Part shown: positions 45,280 to 54,826 of the stretch, in pieces | How positions within the stretch are numbered: the first letter of the stretch is position 1 | Layout of the letters: every line of letters starts with the position of its first letter | Assembly (NCBI RefSeq): GCF_014699005.1 | Contig: NZ_JACWZY010000023.1 | Span: forward strand, 62,001 to 126,000 | Length of the DNA: 64,000 nucleotides | Origin: Spirosoma profusum | GTDB taxonomy: Bacteria > Bacteroidota > Bacteroidia > Cytophagales > Spirosomataceae | Reading direction: 5' to 3' | Program-made: the position numbers and the translations under genes | The notes under the pieces: model-generated | Database searches by the model: none | Told to the model about the DNA's origin: nothing | Seen by the model: the letters and a program-made list of their open reading frames with translations, nothing else

Positions 45280-46782
45280 ATGGAAACTAAACTAAGACCA
45301 GTTAATACGAGCGTTATGCGCAAAAAGCCGCTTTCAGCTTATGCGGCTGATGCTCAAAAAAGTGAACTTAAACGCGTACTAACCCGCTGGGGGCTAACCT
45401 CATTAGGTATTGGTGCCGTTATCGGGGGAGGTATTTTCGTATTGACTGGTATTGCCGCTCGTGAGTGGGCAGGCCCTGCGCTGGCCCTGGCCTTTATCAT
45501 CGCGGGGGTAGCCTGTACGTTTGCGGCCCTGTGCTACGCTGAATTCGCTTCCATTCTGCCAGTTGAAGGTTCGGCTTACGCTTATTCGTACGGTACGGTT
45601 GGGGAATTGTTTGCGTGGCTGATTGGCTGGAACCTCATTCTGGAATACATGATGGGTGCTACGACGGTGGCCGTAAGCTGGTCGGGGTATTTCGAGAAAT
45701 TTCTCCATCTATTCCACATAGAACCGCCCATATGGCTAATGAATGACCCGGTAACAGCGCATGAAAAGGCTGATGCGTTACGTGCCGCCGGGACCGCCGT
45801 ACCTGATTTCACGTTTGCCATGAATTTGCCTGCCTTCCTGATCGTAATCGTTGTTACGTATATTCTGGTAAAAGGAATTAAAGAAGCCGCCAGTACGAAC
45901 AACCTGATTGTGATCGTAAAAGTGGCAACCGTCATTTTTGTCATTATAGCTGGCTATTTTTTCGTCGATACTGCAAACTGGACACCGTTTATACCCCCTG
46001 CCGTAGTTGATGAAACGGGTCAAACGCACTATGGCTGGCCGGGAATTGTCACAGCCGCCGGGATTGTGTTCTTCGCGTATATCGGCTTCGACGCCGTTTC
46101 GACACAGGCTGGCGAAGCCATCAACCCCAAGAAGGACGTACCGTTTGCTATTATTGCCTCCCTGCTTATCTGTACCGCTCTATACATCCTGGTTTCACTC
46201 GTGCTGACGGGTATGGTGAAATACGATACGTTAGACCTTAAAGCTCCTGTGGCACAGGCTTTTGCCGATGCCGGTTTAACCTGGGCGGTTTACCTGATTA
46301 CCATTGCAGCCATTGCCGGTCTTACGTCCGTAATGCTTGTGATGATGCTCGGCCAGACGCGGGTTTTCCTGGGGATGGCGAAAGATGGTCTTCTGCCAAA
46401 GAACCTGTTTGCGTCTATTCACCCGACCTTCAAAACGCCCTGGAAAAGCACCATTTTCGTGGGTACTATTGTGTCGATTGTCGCAGCGCTCACGCCTATC
46501 GATAAGGTATCGCAGCTTACCAGTTCGGGTACGTTGTTTGCTTTTGCCATGATTTGTGGCGCGGTTTGGCTGCTACGTGTCCGCGAACCCAATCTGGAGC
46601 GTCCGTATCGTACGCCAGCCCTCCCGGTCATTGCTACGTTAGGTATTCTGGCTAACCTGTACCTGATGTGGAATCTACGTACCGATACAAAAATCACGTT
46701 CGTAGTATGGGGTATTCTTGGACTGATTGTTTACTTCGCTTATAGCCGTCATCACAGCAATCTGAACAAACCGCAGGAATAA
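45280..46782 (+). CDS. APC-family amino-acid permease
   Basis: 500 residues with about 12-13 TM helices. Start chosen at ATG 45280 (METKLRPVNTSVMRKKPLS); the frame is open further upstream but that part overlaps the inverted repeat. Signature TM1 GLTSLGIGAVIGGGIFVLTG contains the substrate-binding G-x-G-x-x-x-G-x-I-F pattern. It continues YAEFASILPVEGSAYAYSYG, LIGWNLILEYMMGATTVAVS and FFAYIGFDAVSTQAGEAINP. A cation-type (YfnA/CAT-like) transporter is most likely; the substrate is not determined. Confidence 0.9.
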   Translation: METKLRPVNTSVMRKKPLSAYAADAQKSELKRVLTRWGLTSLGIGAVIGGGIFVLTGIAAREWAGPALALAFIIAGVACTFAALCYAEFASILPVEGSAYAYSYGTVGELFAWLIGWNLILEYMMGATTVAVSWSGYFEKFLHLFHIEPPIWLMNDPVTAHEKADALRAAGTAVPDFTFAMNLPAFLIVIVVTYILVKGIKEAASTNNLIVIVKVATVIFVIIAGYFFVDTANWTPFIPPAVVDETGQTHYGWPGIVTAAGIVFFAYIGFDAVSTQAGEAINPKKDVPFAIIASLLICTALYILVSLVLTGMVKYDTLDLKAPVAQAFADAGLTWAVYLITIAAIAGLTSVMLVMMLGQTRVFLGMAKDGLLPKNLFASIHPTFKTPWKSTIFVGTIVSIVAALTPIDKVSQLTSSGTLFAFAMICGAVWLLRVREPNLERPYRTPALPVIATLGILANLYLMWNLRTDTKITFVVWGILGLIVYFAYSRHHSNLNKPQE

Positions 46783-46806
46783 TTTTCTTTCCTGATCATC
46801 ATACTG

Positions 46807-46839
46807 AAAAACCCCTCGGTACTACGTCGAGGGGTTTTT
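46807..46839 (+). terminator. Terminator after the permease
   Basis: AAAAACCCCTCG (46807-46818) pairs with CGAGGGGTTTTT (46828-46839). Confidence 0.9.
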
Positions 46840-46875
46840 CATTGTAGGGCTATGAACGAAACCTAAATGAGCGGA

Positions 46876-46906
46876 TTTGTCATGCTTCGTTCCTCAGCAT
46901 GACAAA
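46876..46906. repeat. Short hairpin repeat, family A (mini form)
   Basis: TTTGTCATGC (46876-46885) pairs with GCATGACAAA (46897-46906) around TTCGTTCCTCA, directly before the TauE promoter. Confidence 0.65.
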
Positions 46907-46916
46907 AAGTTATCAG

Positions 46917-46924
46917 TAGTTTTG
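46917..46924 (+). promoter_or_regulatory. Putative -7 promoter box TAGTTTTG for tauE-like gene
   Basis: Matches TAnnTTTG, only 7 bases before ATG 46932, so the transcript would be nearly leaderless if this start is right. Confidence 0.4.
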
Positions 46925-46931
46925 TCACTGC

Positions 46932-47729
46932 ATGAGTATACAGGAATTATTTGGATATGCATCAGCAATTGTCGTCGGACTGGTTATTGGTCTGGCGGGG
47001 GGTGGAGGGTCTATTCTGACGGTACCTATTTTCATTTACGTTTTTCATATCCCGACTATACTAGCCACTACGTATTCACTGTTCGTTGTCGGTACTACGT
47101 CGTTCGTCGGTTCACTGAATCACATCTGGGGAAAACGGGTCAATCTGCGTGTTACGTTGGCGTTTGCTCTACCTTCGTTTGTTTCGGTTTATCTGAGCCG
47201 CCGATTTCTGGTACCTGCCCTCCCCGACCCCATGTTTCAGTTGGGGAAGTTTGTCTTATCGAAAAGTGATGCTATTCTTTACTTCTTTGCCATTGTAATG
47301 ATTTTGGCGGCACGCGCCATGATACGTAGCGACCGGCCCGAAGAGGGTGAAGCCGCCGATGGTCGCCCGCGCTATCGAAATCTGGCCCTTGATGGTCTAG
47401 CCGTTGGAGTACTCACGGGTACTATTGGTGCTGGTGGCGGCTTTCTTATCGTACCTATGCTGGTTTTGCTGGCAGGATTGCCCATTCAGCGGGCGGTTGC
47501 TACGTCGGTGTTGATTATCGCTATCAATTCATTCGTTGGTTTTCTGGGCGATATTCACCACACCGAACTGAACTGGAATTTTCTGCTACCGTTTACGGGT
47601 TTATCTATCATCGGTATTTTCGTTGGGATGTATTTCGCCCGCTTTGTGGCTCCCGAAAAACTCAAGAAAGGCTTCGGCTGGTTTGTGCTGCTGGTAGCAA
47701 CCTACATGATTCTGAGAGAAATTCTGTAA
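46932..47729 (+). CDS. TauE/SafE-family sulfite (anion) exporter
   Basis: 265 residues, mostly hydrophobic, with about eight TM helices and the internal repeat of the family: VVGLVIGLAGGGGSILTVPI near the N-terminus and LAVGVLTGTIGAGGGFLIVP in the second half. Members export sulfite, organosulfonates or related anions. The gene is followed by a CstB-like persulfide dioxygenase-rhodanese, which produces thiosulfate or sulfite from persulfides, so this protein probably exports those products. Confidence 0.9.
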   Translation: MSIQELFGYASAIVVGLVIGLAGGGGSILTVPIFIYVFHIPTILATTYSLFVVGTTSFVGSLNHIWGKRVNLRVTLAFALPSFVSVYLSRRFLVPALPDPMFQLGKFVLSKSDAILYFFAIVMILAARAMIRSDRPEEGEAADGRPRYRNLALDGLAVGVLTGTIGAGGGFLIVPMLVLLAGLPIQRAVATSVLIIAINSFVGFLGDIHHTELNWNFLLPFTGLSIIGIFVGMYFARFVAPEKLKKGFGWFVLLVATYMILREIL

Positions 47730-47751
47730 CGCAGTCGGACTGACTTCCCAG

Positions 47752-47796
47752 CCTCTGGTCCGCACTACTAAACTGACATTGACTGCGGACCAGAGG
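47752..47796. repeat. Stem-loop between tauE-like and cstB-like genes
   Basis: CCTCTGGTCCGCA (47752-47764) pairs perfectly with TGCGGACCAGAGG (47784-47796). It could attenuate or stabilise the shared transcript. Confidence 0.75.
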
Positions 47797-47808
47797 TTCG
47801 CGTTACGT

Positions 47809-49206
47809 ATGATTATCGAACAATTGTATACGGGTTGCCTGGCGCAGGGAGCTTATTATATCGAAAGCAACGGCGAAGCGGCCATCATCGACCCACTTCG
47901 CGAAACGACGCCTTACACTCGGAAAGCCCAAAAAGCTGGAGCTACCATTAAATACGTTTTTGAAACTCACTTCCACGCCGACTTTGTTTCAGGACACCTG
48001 GATTTAGCCCAGAAAACAGGTGCTACGATTGTGTACGGGCCCAATGCCAACACAAACTATTCAGTTTATCTGGCTCAGGATGGCGAAACATTTGCGCTGG
48101 GTAACGTAACGATAAAAGTTCTTCACACGCCCGGTCACACGCTCGAATCCACCACGTACCTGCTCATCGACGAATCTGGAAACGATTACGCCATCTTCAC
48201 CGGTGATACGTTGTTCATCGGCGACGTTGGCCGCCCCGATCTGGCTATTAAAGGTGAGTTGACAGAACGAGATCTGGCGGGCATGCTCTACGACAGCCTT
48301 CATGAGAAGATCATACCATTGGCCGACAATGTAATCGTGTATCCGGCACATGGTGCGGGTTCGGCCTGTGGCAAAAACATGAGTAAGGAAACTACGGATA
48401 CGTTGGGCAACCAGAAACGATTTAACTACGCGCTTCAGGCAAAATCGAAGTCAGAGTTTATCGAAAAAGTGCTGGATGGACTCACGGCGGCCCCTGCCTA
48501 TTTTGCCGAAAACGCCCGCCTGAACAAAGAAGGCTACGAACCCATTGACCAAGTGATGCAACGCGGTAGCCAGTCCCTCTCACCTGATGCGTTCGAAGCC
48601 GCCGTTAACGAAACAGGGGCTTTGGTATTGGACGTACGTAACGCCGTCGATTTCGCGAAAGGATTTATTCCCAATGCTATCAACATTGGCCTGAATGGGC
48701 AATTTGCGCCCTGGGTCGGTTCGCTTATTCCCGACGTAACACAGCCGATTGCGCTCGTTACGCCCGCAGGTCAGGAAGAAGAAACCGTGTTACGTTTAGC
48801 CCGAGTCGGCTACGATAACTGCATCGGTTTCCTAGATGGTGGATTTACGAGCTGGCAGCAGGCAGGAAAAGAAGTGGATACCATTGAGTCCATTTCAGCA
48901 GAAGAATTCGCCACCCGCTGGCAGCCACATAATAACGTAGCAGTAGTCGATGTACGGAAACCCATTGAGTTTTCCGACGAACACGTAGCAGGGGCCGCAA
49001 ACATGCCTCTCGATACGTTAAACGACCACATGACCGAGATTCAACGTAACGAACCCGTATACGTTCACTGTGCGGGTGGCTATCGGTCTATGGTAGCCAA
49101 CTCTATTCTGAAAGCGCGCGGTTTCCAGAACGTAGTGAACGTAGAAGGCGGCATGGCAGCTATCAAGCAAACGAACGTAGCGGTTGAATCAATAGTCAAT
49201 AATTAG
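47809..49206 (+). CDS. Persulfide dioxygenase-rhodanese fusion (CstB-like MBL-fold protein)
   Basis: 465 residues from ATG 47809 (MIIEQLYTGCLAQGAYYIES). The metallo-beta-lactamase domain (1-250) has the iron-site motif FETHFHADFVSGH, LHTPGHTLESTTYLL, FTGDTLFIGDVGRPDL and VYPAHGAGSACG, as in ETHE1/CstB. A first rhodanese domain (about 260-355) lacks the catalytic Cys (ALVTPAGQEEE), a pseudo-rhodanese. A second rhodanese domain (about 365-460) has it in VHCAGGYRSMV. This matches CstB, which oxidises persulfides and yields thiosulfate. It follows the TauE-type exporter. Confidence 0.9.
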   Translation: MIIEQLYTGCLAQGAYYIESNGEAAIIDPLRETTPYTRKAQKAGATIKYVFETHFHADFVSGHLDLAQKTGATIVYGPNANTNYSVYLAQDGETFALGNVTIKVLHTPGHTLESTTYLLIDESGNDYAIFTGDTLFIGDVGRPDLAIKGELTERDLAGMLYDSLHEKIIPLADNVIVYPAHGAGSACGKNMSKETTDTLGNQKRFNYALQAKSKSEFIEKVLDGLTAAPAYFAENARLNKEGYEPIDQVMQRGSQSLSPDAFEAAVNETGALVLDVRNAVDFAKGFIPNAINIGLNGQFAPWVGSLIPDVTQPIALVTPAGQEEETVLRLARVGYDNCIGFLDGGFTSWQQAGKEVDTIESISAEEFATRWQPHNNVAVVDVRKPIEFSDEHVAGAANMPLDTLNDHMTEIQRNEPVYVHCAGGYRSMVANSILKARGFQNVVNVEGGMAAIKQTNVAVESIVNN

Positions 49207-49213
49207 TAGTATC

Positions 49214-49246
49214 ACGTATGCCATTACTTGGATTAATGGCATACGT
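49214..49246. terminator. Bidirectional hairpin between convergent genes
   Basis: ACGTATGCCATTA (49214-49226) pairs with TAATGGCATACGT (49234-49246), loop of 7. It has the same design as 11335-11367, with a compensated base pair. Confidence 0.75.
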
Positions 49247-49250
49247 AAGT

Positions 49251-52200
49251 TCAGGGCTTCAATCGCAACGTAGCACCGCTACCAAAAGTGATTCGGGCGG
49301 CTTCTCCGTAACGTATCGTTAAGGCTTTAGCCGTCTGATTAGCGGGCACATTAACCACGTGGTTAACCTCCACCAAATCCGCGAAATCAGGTACTCGATT
49401 ACATGACCAGACTGTGGGGTCATCCCACGAGCCGTCACGTAGCGTGTGTAAACCGAAAGGGCAGTTGTTCAGGGTTTTAAAGAAAGCCGTTAGCTGAAAA
49501 TTGGTTTCATCGCCACACTGAGAGCTAACCTGCCATTCATACGACGTATTGTTCGTCAGATTAGTGAGCAGAAAACGAGTTTCATTAATATTGGAAATTG
49601 TGTTCCAGTCGGAGCTGCCAACGGCCCGCCATCGTAGCTGATACCCAACTCCGTCACCCGACTCATTCCAGCGGAACAGAATGGATGTCGTACTTAGATT
49701 CTCTGTCCATAACCGATTGGTCGAACCACAGCGCGTCAGGAAAAATGCTGACGTACCGAAGTCAGTCTGGCAATCACTACGTATCTGCCATTCATAAACT
49801 GTATTATTCGCCAAGCTAGTCAACTTATAAGGCAACGTAGTAATGCCTGCTACGTTCGTCCAGTTTGAATCACCCAGCTTTCGCCAGCGCAGGTCATAGA
49901 GAGGGTAATTATCGGAACTCCAATTGAGTTGAGCCGAATTAGCTGTTACGTCTGGCTGATATTTATATTCATAACCATCATAATAGCAATGTACCAGAAA
50001 CTCAGCAGGAGCGCTAAGGCTACCTGCGCAGACCCCACGCACCCGCCACTCATAAGACGTATCGTTCGTAAGCCCTGTCAATAAGTAAGGGGACGTAGCA
50101 TCCGGTATCGTCGTCCAGGAACTACTACCCACCGGTCTCCAATCGATCTGATACGTTGATTCGCCCCCGTCCCATTTCAAATAAGTCCGATTGGGTTTTC
50201 CACCGGCACTGCGCAAATTAGTCGGGGGTTTACATTGTGTTTTGAAGCGTGTTGGACTGGTGTATAGTGATGATGTAGTAGGCTCACAAACAGTCGTGAC
50301 AGCCCATTCATAATCTGTATTGTTCATTAAGCCGGTGAGTGAATACGTAGTACTCGTTATTCCGGAAAGCGTTGTCCAGGTAGTTTCGCCGATAACCCGA
50401 TACCGAATCGAGTAGATTGAGCCCGAACCAATCCAGCTAAGTTGGGCAGACTGGGTGGCCTCGTTACGTGTTTCGGTGGAAGTTGGCATCTGGCAAATTG
50501 TTCTGAATAGGGCCGTTGACGAAGGACTCATTACGTTGTCTGAGCACCTGGTTACTACCCGCCATTCATAGATGGTATAATTGGTCAGACCAGTTAATGA
50601 ATAGGTATTACTAGTTATACCTGTTACTGATTGCCAGTTAGAAACGCCAGCCACCCGCCATTGTATCGTAACTGGCCAACCGAGGGTAACCCAGCTTAAC
50701 TGAGCCGAGTTCGACCGAATTTGAGTGGTTGATAGATTGGACGGGTACAAACACGTAGTAACAAAACTGGTACTTGCTTCATGCGCTACACCTGCGTTAT
50801 CAACATAGCTAACTCGAACGTCATAGGTCGTGTTTGGCGTTAAACCCATCAGTAAGTATCGCTTCGTCGACAGGGAGCCGGTTGTGTTCCAGCTTCCGTT
50901 ACGTGTACGCCATTGCAGGACGTAGTTAGTAGATTCAGGCCCATCCGACCAGTTAAGTCGGGCTGTCTGATAGGACATACTATCCACTCCTATATTGAGA
51001 GCAGATTGACTACCAGGAGTAGTTATAGGATTTGAATACCCCGAATTATCAGCCAATGTGTTGACATCACAAACGCCCCGAACCTGGAAATCGTAGGTAG
51101 CACCAGGGGTGAGGTTTGTCACTAAATACGCAGAACTAGTGAGTCCATTGACAGAAATGGTGTTAACCCAGGAGCCATTTTCTGCCAGAGAGCGCACTAA
51201 TAAATTTACGGCCGTATTATCAGCTCTATTCGTCCAGCTTATTAAGAATGAGCGGGACGTAAGATCGGAGACGTTGACATTCGCCGGATTTTGGCATTGC
51301 GTTGTAAACGTACCAGTTTGTGAAAACAGCGCGGCTCCACTTTCTCCACAATAGGTTTTTATACGCCATTCATAATTTGTGTTACCAGCTAAACCGGTTA
51401 TCAGGGCATTTCCCGACGTAATACCCGTCAGCTCCGACCAGATTACACGGCCAGCAATCCGGTATTGAACGGTATAGGTTTGGCCTACTGACAGGTTCAC
51501 AGTCGGCCAGTTAAGCTGCGCAGTGTTGTACCCCGGATAAGAATAACCTATATATGTGACCGCTGGACAGGCGGTTTGAAACGATACCGGGGCTGAAAAA
51601 TCAGACAAATTACCATTGCCACAGTCAGTGGCCACCCGCCACTCGTATACAGTATTGTTTGCTAGCCCGGTTAAAGAGTATACCATTTCAAGCCTATCGC
51701 CCGGCACCGTTACGCTCGACCAGTTCGTTGCACCTACTACCCGCCATTGTACTACGTACGAAGGCATGTATGGTGAATAATTTCGCCACCGTAACGTAGC
51801 AGAATTGGCATTCACCGAGGAGCCTGTTGGTTGAGGGGGGGAACATGTCCAGACAAACGACGACGAAACCGAGAAATCAGAGAAAACAGTGGGCGAACAC
51901 TGTTTTCTTACCCGCCACTCATACGTCGTGTTTGGTGTTAAACCGGTGAGCGAGTACGTAGTACCTGTAATTCCAGAAATCGTAGTCCATGCACCAGAAG
52001 TGTTATTTCTGTATTGCAATTCATTCACAAGGTCAGCATTATAGACACTGTTCGACCAGTCAAAATTCAACTGTACAGCTGTGTTAGGCAATAAAGTTTG
52101 GTCAGGTACGTAGTGCGCAATACAACCTAACGTAGCCGTGAAAGTCGATGAATAATCGGAAACTACACCCGCTGAACACGCCTGCCGAAGTCGGTATTGA

Positions 52201-54596
52201 TAATTTAGGCCGTTAGTCAGATTTGTCAGGTCATAGCTACTACCTGTAATTCCATTCACTTCGTTCCAGACGGGGCTTCCGACAGAACGCCATTGCAAAT
52301 CATATTCGGTAGGTAAGGCAGACGCATACCAAAAGATCCTTAGCGATGTAGTCGATTGCTGAACAGCGTTTAAAGGCACTGGCGCAGGGCAGTCAGAGCT
52401 GAAGGGCTGTCCATTCACAAAATCTGAATAAATCGACGTAGTACACTGCGTCCTGATCCGCCATTCATACGTTTTGCCAATTGGTAGATTATAAAGCGAA
52501 TAGCTTTGGTTCGAAGACCAGCTACCGTCTTCAAAAATTGGTTCATTACCTTTTGTAACGACACTAATCCAAGTAGCAGCGCCTGTTTCACGATACTGAA
52601 TCTCAGTCAGATTGTTTTTGCTGCTTTGCCACGTCAGCCTTACAGCATTGAAATTGATAGTCGAAACAACAGGATCTACTGGCGTAGCGCATTGCGTTTT
52701 AAATATCTGTACAGACGAGAAGTCTATGGAGCAGCCGGAGCCTACCCGCCACTCATACGTCGTGTTAAACGCCAGTCCGGTCAGGGAAAAGATTGTTGCC
52801 GTCAAACTGGTTACCGATGTCCAGTCAGTTGCCCCCTGTATACGATACTGTAGCTCATAAGGAGGGCGACTTCCAAACCCATCCCAACTAACTAAAGCCG
52901 ACGAAATATCTACAGCACCAACGTATAGATGGGATGGATTAGCGCATTGTAAGGAGAACGTCCGGGAAGACGTAAAATCAGACAGCGCAGTACTCGAACA
53001 AGCACTTCGAACCCGCCACTCATAAGTTGTACCCAGTTGCAATTCTGTCAACTTATAACGGGTTGTAGTAACCGTGCTGCTCAACCAGCCAGCCGCTCCA
53101 ACAGATCGCCACTGGACTTCATACGTTGTTGCACCTCCCTGCGAATCCCAAACAAGATCAATGGCTGTTCTTGTCGCGTTCTCCGTACGAAGAGAGCCAG
53201 GCGCAAGGCAATATAACGTATAAGGTTGAGCCATCAGGAAATTGGAATACTCAGTATCCGAACACTGACTTCGCACGCGCCACTCATACGTTGCTCCAGC
53301 CTGTAGACCTGTTAAGAGGTAGTTATTTCCGGTGACGCCGGTTACCGACGACCAACTGGTTGCACCCACAATTCGCCATTGAATTTCGGATAAATTACCG
53401 GAAGGCGAATTCCAGGTGAGGTACAGGCCGTTCGATTGTGATGTACTAGTAAACGTATAGGTTGGGGCTGTGCATCGCGTCGTTATTAATTGCGCTGGTG
53501 TAAAGGCCGATGATACCGATGGCGAACAAACCGTTCGTACACGCCATTCATACGTTGTGTTGTTTGTCAGGCCCGACAGGCTATATGGAGATTGTACGTT
53601 CGAAACAACGTTCCACGTAGCAGTTCCAGCGGCTCGCCATTGCAACTCACCCGCAAACGTTTTCCATTCCAGCACAGCCGAGTTATAGCTTACAGATCGT
53701 GTCGATACGTCCGTAGGCAATGGGCAACTTGTCTGCACTAACTGTATATCGGTGAAAGTCGATTTGTCCGTCGACGAGCAAGCCGTACGTACCTGCCATT
53801 CATACGTAGTGGAATTCGCCAGGCCCGCTAATGTGTACTCCGTCGACCCGATATTTTCTACCACCGTCCAGGCTGACGTTCCGGCACGTCGCCATTGGAT
53901 GTCAGATGATACGTTGGTAGTGGGGCTATCCCAGGCTAATTCTACGGCATCAGGATTAATTCCCTTCGTACGTGCATTGGTTGGCGGCAGGCAACGCGTA
54001 CGGAAAGAACTACCTATTAGAAAATCAGAGCTTTCGGTGGCTGAACAAATTGTCCGAACTTGCCATTCGAACGATGTTTCTTCGGGTAAACCCGCCAAGT
54101 TGAGAAAGTCTGTTGTCAAACCGCTGACAATAGTCCAGTTGGGCTCGCCAGCCGCTCTCCAATACACTTCAGACGTAGCACCGCTTACCGGCTGATACCA
54201 GCTTAATTGAGCCGACTGATGGGTAATATTTGTTACGTTCCTTGTATAAGGAGTCGCGCATTTTGTCAGAAAAGGAATTCCATTTATAAAAACCGACGTA
54301 TCGCCGGCAGCACAAATTGTACGCGCACGCCATTCATACGCCGTATTATTAGTCAGGTTTGTCAGGCTAGTTGAGTATGCAGTTAATACCGGCGAGGTTG
54401 TCCATCCTGTGCTTCCAGCAGCTCGCCACTGAACCTGGAACTTGAATGATGGATCACCACTGAAATAACTCCACGTCAACGAAGCCGATTGATACGTAAC
54501 ATCGGCAGCAGCTAATGATTCAGGGCCTCTACAATCTGCAAACGCCGACGTAGTGAATACAATACCCAGCAAAATAAGTAAGTAGCGAAATGGCAT
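49251..54596 (-). CDS. Giant secreted protein of 19 fibronectin-III-like repeats
   Basis: 1781 residues: signal peptide MPFRYLLILLGIVFTTSAFA, then 19 tandem repeats of about 85-95 residues. Each repeat has the pattern C-x-x-P ... L-x-W ... (L/Q)QWR-x-x-G-x-x-x-W ... Y-x-L-T-x-L-x-N-x-T-x-Y-E-W-R-V-R-x-x-C-S, that is, a fibronectin-III fold with two conserved Cys per unit. Repeat 14 (YDVRVSYVDNAGVA) lacks the Cys after the YEWRV position. The last 70 residues form a different module (DGSWDDPTVWSCNRVPDFAD, ending LRLKP), like caps on other Bacteroidota adhesins. No type-IX secretion C-terminal motif is evident. It is likely an adhesin or matrix protein. Confidence 0.88.
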   Translation of the reverse strand: MPFRYLLILLGIVFTTSAFADCRGPESLAAADVTYQSASLTWSYFSGDPSFKFQVQWRAAGSTGWTTSPVLTAYSTSLTNLTNNTAYEWRARTICAAGDTSVFINGIPFLTKCATPYTRNVTNITHQSAQLSWYQPVSGATSEVYWRAAGEPNWTIVSGLTTDFLNLAGLPEETSFEWQVRTICSATESSDFLIGSSFRTRCLPPTNARTKGINPDAVELAWDSPTTNVSSDIQWRRAGTSAWTVVENIGSTEYTLAGLANSTTYEWQVRTACSSTDKSTFTDIQLVQTSCPLPTDVSTRSVSYNSAVLEWKTFAGELQWRAAGTATWNVVSNVQSPYSLSGLTNNTTYEWRVRTVCSPSVSSAFTPAQLITTRCTAPTYTFTSTSQSNGLYLTWNSPSGNLSEIQWRIVGATSWSSVTGVTGNNYLLTGLQAGATYEWRVRSQCSDTEYSNFLMAQPYTLYCLAPGSLRTENATRTAIDLVWDSQGGATTYEVQWRSVGAAGWLSSTVTTTRYKLTELQLGTTYEWRVRSACSSTALSDFTSSRTFSLQCANPSHLYVGAVDISSALVSWDGFGSRPPYELQYRIQGATDWTSVTSLTATIFSLTGLAFNTTYEWRVGSGCSIDFSSVQIFKTQCATPVDPVVSTINFNAVRLTWQSSKNNLTEIQYRETGAATWISVVTKGNEPIFEDGSWSSNQSYSLYNLPIGKTYEWRIRTQCTTSIYSDFVNGQPFSSDCPAPVPLNAVQQSTTSLRIFWYASALPTEYDLQWRSVGSPVWNEVNGITGSSYDLTNLTNGLNYQYRLRQACSAGVVSDYSSTFTATLGCIAHYVPDQTLLPNTAVQLNFDWSNSVYNADLVNELQYRNNTSGAWTTISGITGTTYSLTGLTPNTTYEWRVRKQCSPTVFSDFSVSSSFVWTCSPPQPTGSSVNANSATLRWRNYSPYMPSYVVQWRVVGATNWSSVTVPGDRLEMVYSLTGLANNTVYEWRVATDCGNGNLSDFSAPVSFQTACPAVTYIGYSYPGYNTAQLNWPTVNLSVGQTYTVQYRIAGRVIWSELTGITSGNALITGLAGNTNYEWRIKTYCGESGAALFSQTGTFTTQCQNPANVNVSDLTSRSFLISWTNRADNTAVNLLVRSLAENGSWVNTISVNGLTSSAYLVTNLTPGATYDFQVRGVCDVNTLADNSGYSNPITTPGSQSALNIGVDSMSYQTARLNWSDGPESTNYVLQWRTRNGSWNTTGSLSTKRYLLMGLTPNTTYDVRVSYVDNAGVAHEASTSFVTTCLYPSNLSTTQIRSNSAQLSWVTLGWPVTIQWRVAGVSNWQSVTGITSNTYSLTGLTNYTIYEWRVVTRCSDNVMSPSSTALFRTICQMPTSTETRNEATQSAQLSWIGSGSIYSIRYRVIGETTWTTLSGITSTTYSLTGLMNNTDYEWAVTTVCEPTTSSLYTSPTRFKTQCKPPTNLRSAGGKPNRTYLKWDGGESTYQIDWRPVGSSSWTTIPDATSPYLLTGLTNDTSYEWRVRGVCAGSLSAPAEFLVHCYYDGYEYKYQPDVTANSAQLNWSSDNYPLYDLRWRKLGDSNWTNVAGITTLPYKLTSLANNTVYEWQIRSDCQTDFGTSAFFLTRCGSTNRLWTENLSTTSILFRWNESGDGVGYQLRWRAVGSSDWNTISNINETRFLLTNLTNNTSYEWQVSSQCGDETNFQLTAFFKTLNNCPFGLHTLRDGSWDDPTVWSCNRVPDFADLVEVNHVVNVPANQTAKALTIRYGEAARITFGSGATLRLKP

Positions 54597-54712
54597 AGAT
54601 GGATTTAGGAAGGGATTTTAATACGATAAAAATGCAGCAAAAACTCCGCCAAATCGTTACGTGATAATTCCCCTTTTTCCGCCCAAAAACGTTACGTTCC
54701 GGACTGAAAATC

Positions 54713-54747
54713 AATAGCCCAACCAGAAAAACTCTGGTTGGGCTATT
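54713..54747. terminator. Hairpin upstream of the FN3 gene / after the M16 gene
   Basis: AATAGCCCAACCAGA (54713-54727) pairs perfectly with TCTGGTTGGGCTATT (54733-54747), loop of 5. It is the terminator of the M16 peptidase gene, which ends at 54827 on the minus strand. Confidence 0.85.
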
Positions 54748-54826
54748 ACGTTCTTGAGTAGTGATTTTACTGGCCAAAACTCCGGCTTACACCAAAACAC
54801 TATCGACTGTTGTCTAGCTATTCTTT

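Noticed and set aside
49251..54596. Regular repeats considered as a CRISPR or tandem DNA array
   Set aside because: Repeat length is about 260-280 bp, diverged at DNA level and in frame; it is a protein repeat.
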